Source of the DNA: Pelobacter sp. UBA5610 | GTDB lineage: Bacteria; Desulfobacterota; Desulfuromonadia; Desulfuromonadales; Syntrophotaleaceae | Assembly (NCBI GenBank): GCA_002424645.1 | Contig: DIKU01000136.1 | Location: forward strand, 1 to 9,278 | Length of the DNA: 9,278 nucleotides | Reading direction: 5' to 3' | Shown: positions 5,520-9,278 of the stretch, piece by piece | Numbering within the stretch: position 1 is the first letter of the stretch | How the letters are laid out: each line of letters begins with the position of its first letter | Notes under the pieces: generated by a model | The model's input: the letters and a program-made list of their open reading frames with translations, nothing else | The model's database searches: none | What the model was told of the DNA's origin: nothing | Translations under genes and position numbers: made by a program

Positions 5520-5713
5520 CCCGCATGCCGGCTCGAACCGATTTGCGCTGAACCTCCCGGTGTTCTGACACCGCGCTCTTGGCTCATTACCAAGCCAAAC
5601 ATTCCTTTCCATCATCCATTCAACTTCGTCGCAAACCATGCTGACGAAGCAGTCCGCGCTCCTCCTTCACGCCCCCCCAATATCTAAGCCTCCTATTTCA
5701 TAGGCGTTTACGC
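5520..5713. other. Non-coding gap with four short hairpins
   Basis: I see no credible gene here. Four stems are visible: CGGTGT/ACACCG (5558-5573, loop TCTG), TTGGCT/AGCCAA (5579-5598), CTTCGTC/GACGAAG (5624-5649, loop 12) and CCTAT/ATAGG (5692-5704, loop TTC). Only the second is followed by a weakly T-rich stretch (ATTCCTTTCC), so it is the best candidate for the terminator of the GGDEF gene. The others have no assigned role. I looked for the conserved blocks of a c-di-GMP riboswitch and did not find them. Confidence 0.4.
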
Positions 5714-5719
5714 TATACT
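5714..5719 (+). promoter_or_regulatory. Possible -10 box for the thioesterase gene
   Basis: TATACT (5714-5719) matches five of six bases of the -10 consensus and lies 31 bases before the start codon. No convincing -35 box is found 16-18 bases upstream. The CCTAT/ATAGG dyad (5692-5704) occupies that position and may be an operator. Confidence 0.3.
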
Positions 5720-5750
5720 GCCTCCACACCAAATATGCAGGAGGGTTCTC

Positions 5751-6221
5751 ATGCCTAAACAGGCCAAAAAGGTTTCGCAATCCCGCGTTGAACTGGCCCA
5801 GGTAGCCATGCCTGACGATGCCAATCCGGCCGGCAATGTCCATGGTGGCGCCATCATGAAACTTATCGACAATGCCGCCGGGGTGGTCGCCATGCGCCAC
5901 ACACGCCGCAATATCGTCACCGCCTCTATCGACAGGCTTGACTTTCACCACCCGGTATTCGTGGGGAATCTCATTATTCTCAAAGCCAGCATCAACCGTG
6001 TTGGAAACACCTCCATGGAAGTCGGCGTGCGGGTCGAAGCGGAAAATATCATGACCGGGGAAATCCGGCATACAGCATCGGCTTACCTCACTTTCGTGGC
6101 ACTCAGCCCGGATGGATTGCCCACCCAGGCACCGGAACTGATCAGCGAAACGGATGAGGACAAACGTCGCCTGAGCGAGGCGATCGCACGCTACGAGACA
6201 AGAAAATTGAATAAACGGTAG
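5751..6221 (+). CDS. Hotdog-fold acyl-CoA thioesterase (YciA/BFIT-like, COG1607 type)
   Basis: Enzymes of this family hydrolyse acyl-CoA to free fatty acid and CoA in the cytosol and usually assemble as hexamers of hotdog domains. The 156 residues match the usual single-domain length. The core segment is NPAGNVHGG (25-33) followed by IMKLIDNAAG (35-44), with Asn25 and Asp40 at the positions expected for catalysis and His31-Gly-Gly in the turn. The next strand VTASIDRLDFHHPVFVG (56-72) is also typical. The C-terminal ~35 residues form a charged, probably helical tail. The start is supported by AGGAGG (5739-5744) six bases before the ATG. It appears to be a single-gene unit with its own promoter. 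The physiological acyl chain cannot be inferred from the sequence. Confidence 0.93.
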   Translation: MPKQAKKVSQSRVELAQVAMPDDANPAGNVHGGAIMKLIDNAAGVVAMRHTRRNIVTASIDRLDFHHPVFVGNLIILKASINRVGNTSMEVGVRVEAENIMTGEIRHTASAYLTFVALSPDGLPTQAPELISETDEDKRRLSEAIARYETRKLNKR

Positions 6222-6560
6222 GAAAAAACCTGAAGACATGGCCCCACGCACAGCCGATTAAGGAGAAACGACAACGATCCTGACCGATCATGTCAATTGA
6301 CGAACCTTACCGAGCTTGATTTTACCCATCGGTAATCACCCGGAAAGAGACTCAAACACGGTCGATTTCCTCATGCGACAACCCGCGAAGGTCAACGATA
6401 AACCCGGCAGGCTCTACAGGTGGCCAACAGAAGGGGCAACATCCGCCGGAATTGCTTCTGCGCAAAAATGCTCTAAGATATGAATACAGGGTAAACTTAT
6501 AACACCGGGTGATTAAAAGTTTGGACGTCGGTCACAACCTACCGGAACAGGAGGTGTTGC
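6222..6560. other. 339-base gap without a convincing gene
   Basis: The gap holds a perfect inverted repeat TTACCGA/TCGGTAA (6307-6313, 6329-6335, 15-base loop), which has no T-run. It also holds a minus-strand open frame of 59 codons (6531-6352) whose C-terminal part looks protein-like, with CCPFC and an ending in DLRGLSHEEIDRV, but which has no ATG. The only start candidate for the protein-like part is TTG 6465-6463, giving 37 residues. An isolated AAGGAG (6260-6265) has no start codon after it. Near the right end are a possible -35/-10 pair, TTGCTT (6452-6457) and TAAGAT (6474-6479), and a TATAAC (6498-6503). The gap may hold a gene remnant or a small RNA, but neither can be confirmed. Confidence 0.35.
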
Positions 6561-6743
6561 ATGTTTCAACTCGATCTTAACTCCGAAGAAAAAGACACCC
6601 TGGTCAGCATTTTGGAGAGTTGCCTATCCGACTTGAGAATGGAAATTGCCGATACGGACAGTCAGGATTATCGCGATGTCCTGAAACAGCGCAAGGGAAT
6701 TCTCTTGAAGACACTGGGGGCTCTGGGCTATTCACCGGGCTGA
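6561..6743 (+). CDS. Small helical protein of unknown function (60 residues)
   Basis: I cannot assign a function. The protein is acidic in its first half, has no signal peptide or transmembrane segment, and reads as two amphipathic helices: about residues 8-30 (EEKDTLVSILESCLSDLRM) and 36-56 (DYRDVLKQRKGILLKTLGAL). From general familiarity, short proteins of this pattern (a LES.LSDLRMEIADTDS-type core) are common in Desulfuromonadia, but I cannot check that here. The start is strongly supported by AGGAGG (6549-6554) six bases before the ATG. It converges with ilvC and probably forms its own unit. Its helical shape would fit a dimerising accessory protein, which is speculation. Confidence 0.8.
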   Translation: MFQLDLNSEEKDTLVSILESCLSDLRMEIADTDSQDYRDVLKQRKGILLKTLGALGYSPG

Positions 6744-6800
6744 CGCACAGCTGGTTCCAAAACCATCGTTGTTTCAAAGCGATCATTTCCTGCCGCCCAT

Positions 6801-6837
6801 GAAAAAAGGGGCAAACTGCATCAGCAGCTTGCCCCTT
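6801..6837 (-). terminator. Intrinsic terminator of ilvC
   Basis: AAGGGGCAA (6806-6814) pairs with TTGCCCCTT (6829-6837), and inside it CTGC (6816-6819) pairs with GCAG (6824-6827) around ATCA, with one A/C mismatch. Read on the minus strand, the stem is followed by six T residues (the A-run 6802-6807 on the plus strand), the classic Rho-independent form. It begins 27 bases past the ilvC stop. On the plus strand only TTCTGTCGTTT follows, so it may weakly stop transcription from the small gene upstream. Confidence 0.85.
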
Positions 6838-6863
6838 CTGTCGTTTAATCTAGGTTACACCGC

Positions 6864-8336
6864 TTAAACGATAGCTTTCATGCCCTGCATGGCGGCACGC
6901 AATTCTTGACCCACTTCTTCGATGAGGTGATTGCGGATCTCGGCGTTGACAGCAACCAGGGTATGGTTGTCGACGCTGTTGTCCTTGATCGTCAGGCCTT
7001 TGCCGATAAGATCGGTGCCGACCTTGGCCATGAAATCCTTGAGCAAAGGCACGCAGGCGTGGGAGAACAGGTAGCAGCCGTATTCAGCGGTATCCGAAAT
7101 CACGCGGTTCATTTCATACAGTTTCTTGCGCGCAATGGTATTGGCGATGAGCGGAGTCTCGTGCAGCGACTCGTAGTAAGCCGACTCAGGCTCGATGCCG
7201 GAGGAAACCATGGTTTCAAAGGCCAGCTCAACACCAGCCTTGACCATGGCCACCATCAGGATCGCTTTGTCGAAGTATTCCTGCTCGGAGATTTCGCCGG
7301 CGCCTTCGGTCTGCTCGAAAGCAGTCTTGCCGGTTTCTTCGCGCCAGGTCAGCAGTTTGATGTCGTCATTGGCCCAGTCTTCCATCATGGTACGGGAAAA
7401 CTCGCCGGACAAAATGTCGTCCATGTGCTTTTCGAACAGGGGACGCATGATGTCCTTGAGTTCTTCGGCCACTCCGAAAGCCACCAGCTTGGCGGGATTG
7501 GAGAGACGATCCATCATGTTGGTGATGCCGCCGTGTTTGAGGGCTTCGGTAATGGTCTCCCAGCCGAACTGGATGAGCTTGACGGCATAGGGTGCGTCGA
7601 TGCCGTTCTGGGTCATCTTGTCGAAGCACAGCAGCGCACCGGCCTGCAGCATGCCGCAGAGAATGGTCTGCTCGCCCATCAGGTCGGATTTGACCTCGGC
7701 GACAAAAGACGACTCGAGTACCCCGGCGCGGTCGCCGCCCTGAGCGGAACAAAGCGCCTTGGCGATTTCCAGACCGTCGCCGTTGGGATCGTTTTCACCA
7801 TGCACGGCGATCAGGGTCGGCACGCCGAAACCGCGCTTGTACTCTTCGCGGACTTCGGATCCGGGGCATTTGGGAGCAACCATGATAACGGTCAGGTCCT
7901 TGCGGATCTGGGTGCCTTCTTCAACAATGTTAAAGCCGTGAGCATAGGAAAAGACCGCGCCCTGCTTCATCAGCGGCACAACGGTATTGACCACGTCGGT
8001 GTGCTGCTTGTCGGGAGCGAGGTTCATGACGATATCGGCGGTCGGCAGCATTTCTTCGTAGGTGCCGACGGCGAAACCGTTTTCGGTGGCATTCAGGTAG
8101 GACTGACGTTTTTGCTCGATGGCGCCCTTGCGAAGCGTATAGGAAACGTCCAGTCCGCTGTCGCGCATGTTGAGGCCCTGATTGAGACCCTGGGCGCCGC
8201 AACCGACGATGACGATTTTTTTACCCTTGGCATATTCGCAACCGTTGGCGAATTCAGAGGCGTCCATAAAACGGCAAGTACCGAGTTCCTGCAGCTGGCG
8301 GCGAAGCGGCAGCGAGTTGAAATAGTTCTGTCCCAT
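6864..8336 (-). CDS. ilvC: Ketol-acid reductoisomerase (NADP+), class II
   Basis: IlvC isomerises and reduces 2-acetolactate or 2-aceto-2-hydroxybutyrate to dihydroxy acids, the second step of valine, leucine and isoleucine synthesis, using Mg2+ and NADPH. At 490 residues it is the long class II form of E. coli (491), which has a duplicated C-terminal knotted domain, and not the ~330-residue class I form. Visible features are the Rossmann loop GCGAQG (45-50); Arg69, Arg77 and Ser79, which correspond to the NADPH-phosphate contacts; catalytic His133 in YAHGFN; Lys156; Asp218 and Glu222 in KSDLMGEQ; and Glu389, Glu393 and Ser414. The ATG at 8336 has AAAGGAGA six bases upstream and matches the E. 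coli N terminus. An ATG 17 codons earlier does not. The promoter and IlvY sites lie at 8383-8448. Confidence 0.98.
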   Translation of the reverse strand: MGQNYFNSLPLRRQLQELGTCRFMDASEFANGCEYAKGKKIVIVGCGAQGLNQGLNMRDSGLDVSYTLRKGAIEQKRQSYLNATENGFAVGTYEEMLPTADIVMNLAPDKQHTDVVNTVVPLMKQGAVFSYAHGFNIVEEGTQIRKDLTVIMVAPKCPGSEVREEYKRGFGVPTLIAVHGENDPNGDGLEIAKALCSAQGGDRAGVLESSFVAEVKSDLMGEQTILCGMLQAGALLCFDKMTQNGIDAPYAVKLIQFGWETITEALKHGGITNMMDRLSNPAKLVAFGVAEELKDIMRPLFEKHMDDILSGEFSRTMMEDWANDDIKLLTWREETGKTAFEQTEGAGEISEQEYFDKAILMVAMVKAGVELAFETMVSSGIEPESAYYESLHETPLIANTIARKKLYEMNRVISDTAEYGCYLFSHACVPLLKDFMAKVGTDLIGKGLTIKDNSVDNHTLVAVNAEIRNHLIEEVGQELRAAMQGMKAIV

Positions 8337-8382
8337 CGGTGTCTCCTTTATGTGGGTTGTTAAAAAAGTCAGAGAATAAATG

Positions 8383-8411
8383 ACCATACCCGATTTTGCC
8401 TATTGCGTAAA
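8383..8411 (-). promoter_or_regulatory. ilvC promoter
   Basis: On the minus strand, TTTACG (8411-8406) as -35 and TATGGT (8388-8383) as -10 are separated by exactly 17 bases. Transcription would start near 8376, about 40 bases before the ilvC ATG. The -35 box overlaps the right half of the proximal IlvY-like site (8396-8410), as expected for a LysR-type activator that contacts RNA polymerase. Confidence 0.6.
8396..8410. promoter_or_regulatory. Probable IlvY operator O2 (imperfect)
   Basis: TTGC-N7-GTAA (8396-8399, 8407-8410) is a one-mismatch version of the TTGC-N7-GCAA palindrome found at 8434-8448. It has the T-N11-A core of LysR-type sites and overlaps the ilvC -35 box. Its start is 38 bases from that of the second site. 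In E. coli IlvY binds two such operators cooperatively, and the inducing acetohydroxy acid triggers ilvC activation. The equivalence here is inferred. Confidence 0.5.
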
Positions 8412-8433
8412 TTGATTTGTTCAGAATACTGTA

Positions 8434-8448
8434 TTGCAAATAACGCAA
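8434..8448. promoter_or_regulatory. Probable IlvY operator O1 (perfect palindrome)
   Basis: TTGC-N7-GCAA (8434-8437, 8445-8448) is a perfect dyad with the T-N11-A LysR core, and it ends 12 bases before the ilvY start codon. In this position bound IlvY would block its own transcription, which is the known autoregulation in E. coli. A weak ilvY promoter candidate nearby is TTGCGT (8403-8408) with TACTGT (8427-8432), spacer 18. Confidence 0.55.
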
Positions 8449-8460
8449 CATGGAGTCGAA

Positions 8461-9278
8461 ATGGATATACGCGAACTTGAAATCTTTTTGACCGTGGCCG
8501 AACTGCTGCACTTCGGCCGGGCCAGCCAGGCCTGCAACCTCAGCCCTTCAGCCTTGACCCGTACCATTCAGCGGCTCGAAGACGAAGTGGAACAGCCTCT
8601 GTTTGTGCGGGACAACCGCCGCGTCACGCTGTCTGCCGCCGGTGAGCAGTTTCGCAGCTATGCGCGTCAGACGCTGCAGGATTGGCAGGCTTTTCGCGGC
8701 GCCGTGAAAGGCAAGGAGGCCATCAGCGGAACCCTGTCCATCTACGCCTCCATCACAGCGGTCTACAGCCTGCTGCCTCGACTGCTGGAAGCCTATCGCA
8801 GGGCCTATCGCGAGGTACAGCTCGAACTGAGCACCGGCGCCGCCGAGCGGGCGGTGGCCCAGGTGCAAAACGGTGAAATCGACCTCGCTGTCGCCGCCCT
8901 GCCCGACCGGCAACAATCACAGCTCGAATTCCTGCCCATTATCAACACCCCGCTGTTGTTCATCGCCCCCCGGCAGGGTGATGCGCCCCCCCTGCCGGTG
9001 CGCGACGGCGAAATCGACCTGCGGCGCACACCCCTGGTGCTACCGCAAAAAGGGCTGTCACGGCGGCGTCTCGATCAATGGCTCAAGGCACGGCGCATCA
9101 CCCCCAACATCTCCTCGGAGGTCTCCGGCAACGAGGCGATCATTGCCATGGTGCGCCTCGGCTGCGGCATCGGCATCGTCCCGGAACTGGTACTGGCCCG
9201 CAGTCCGTTTCGCGATGAAGTGCGCATTCTGGAAGCAGCGCCGCAACTGGCTCCCTACGTGGTGGGACTGTGCTCCAC
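8461..9278 (+). CDS. ilvY: LysR-type regulator IlvY (3' end beyond the window)
   Basis: IlvY is the LysR-family activator of ilvC and represses its own gene. The frame is open for 272 codons up to the window edge, and E. coli IlvY has 297 residues, so about 25 residues are cut off by the window. The winged helix-turn-helix lies at about 17-60, with HFGRASQACNLSPSALTRTI (17-36), the family RLE segment and QPLFVRDNRRVTL (45-57), which closely follows E. coli IlvY. The effector-binding domain includes the strand IDLAVAALP (140-148), GLSRRRLDQWL (198-208), and GNEAIIAMVRLGCGIGIVPE (223-242). The start has GGAG (8452-8455) five bases upstream. Divergent placement from ilvC across 124 bases with two operators fixes the identification. 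Confidence 0.95.
   Translation, partial: MDIRELEIFLTVAELLHFGRASQACNLSPSALTRTIQRLEDEVEQPLFVRDNRRVTLSAAGEQFRSYARQTLQDWQAFRGAVKGKEAISGTLSIYASITAVYSLLPRLLEAYRRAYREVQLELSTGAAERAVAQVQNGEIDLAVAALPDRQQSQLEFLPIINTPLLFIAPRQGDAPPLPVRDGEIDLRRTPLVLPQKGLSRRRLDQWLKARRITPNISSEVSGNEAIIAMVRLGCGIGIVPELVLARSPFRDEVRILEAAPQLAPYVVGLCS

Noticed and set aside
5250..5639. A 129-codon minus-strand frame starting in the gap after the GGDEF gene
   Set aside because: No ribosome-binding site, and most of it is antisense to the GGDEF domain.
6373..6483. A 36-codon plus-strand frame starting at ATG 6373
   Set aside because: No ribosome-binding site, basic low-complexity product, and it overlaps the more protein-like minus-strand frame.
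5520..6560. A cyclic di-GMP riboswitch near the GGDEF gene
   Set aside because: Isolated similarity to the 3' end of a GEMM element (TTACCGATGG on the minus strand near 6326-6335) lacks the conserved core blocks, and no gene on that strand follows.
6906..8363. A 485-codon open frame on the plus strand, fully antisense to ilvC
   Set aside because: It mirrors ilvC codon structure, has no ribosome-binding site worth noting and gives a low-complexity Gly/His/Val/Phe-rich product. ilvC is unambiguous.
1..9278. Mobile elements, CRISPR arrays, tRNA or rRNA genes
   Set aside because: No transposase or integrase, no regular spacer-repeat pattern and no tRNA or rRNA landmarks were seen on either strand.

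Overview
The window reads as an ordinary chromosomal stretch of a free-living Gram-negative bacterium, most likely a member of the Desulfuromonadia (the Geobacter/Pelobacter/Desulfuromonas group of the former Deltaproteobacteria). This is an inference from gene content: EF-P directly followed by EpmA, a small bacterial RRM protein, a PAS-GGDEF protein with an intact I-site, a short helical protein of the kind common in that group, and a long class II IlvC. No phage, transposon, tRNA, rRNA or CRISPR was seen.

Layout. Bases 1-4047 all read rightwards and are rich in translation and RNA functions: efp (139-702), epmA abutting it (703-1620), rtcA (1797-2891), an unrecognised five-cysteine protein (2992-3342), a YwbE-family protein (3436-3639) and an RRM RNA-binding protein (3712-4047), ended by a large hairpin at 4090-4146. 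The gap 4048-4424 also holds a second hairpin, a possible 32-codon gene on the minus strand and repeats that look like operator DNA. A PAS-GGDEF diguanylate cyclase follows (4425-5519), then a hairpin-rich gap, a hotdog acyl-CoA thioesterase (5751-6221), a 339-base gap with no convincing gene, and a 60-residue conserved-looking small protein (6561-6743).

The right end is an ilvY-ilvC divergon. ilvC (minus strand, 6864-8336) ends in a strong intrinsic terminator at 6801-6837. ilvY (plus strand, from 8461) runs off the window. The 124-base region between them contains two TTGC-N7-GCAA-type sites, one on the ilvC -35 box and one just upstream of ilvY, matching the E. coli ilvYC two-operator plan.

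How the genes work together. EpmA attaches (R)-beta-lysine to the lysine in the PGKG loop of EF-P, so the first two genes are enzyme and substrate. RtcA cyclises RNA 3'-phosphates. The YwbE and RRM proteins are probably RNA-linked, so the left 4 kb may be a loose RNA/translation neighbourhood, although separate promoters and spacers argue against one operon. IlvY should activate ilvC in response to acetohydroxyacid substrates. I do not see a clear new multi-gene system. The most unexplained items are the five-cysteine protein, the two tiny minus-strand reading frames and the structured intergenic DNA.
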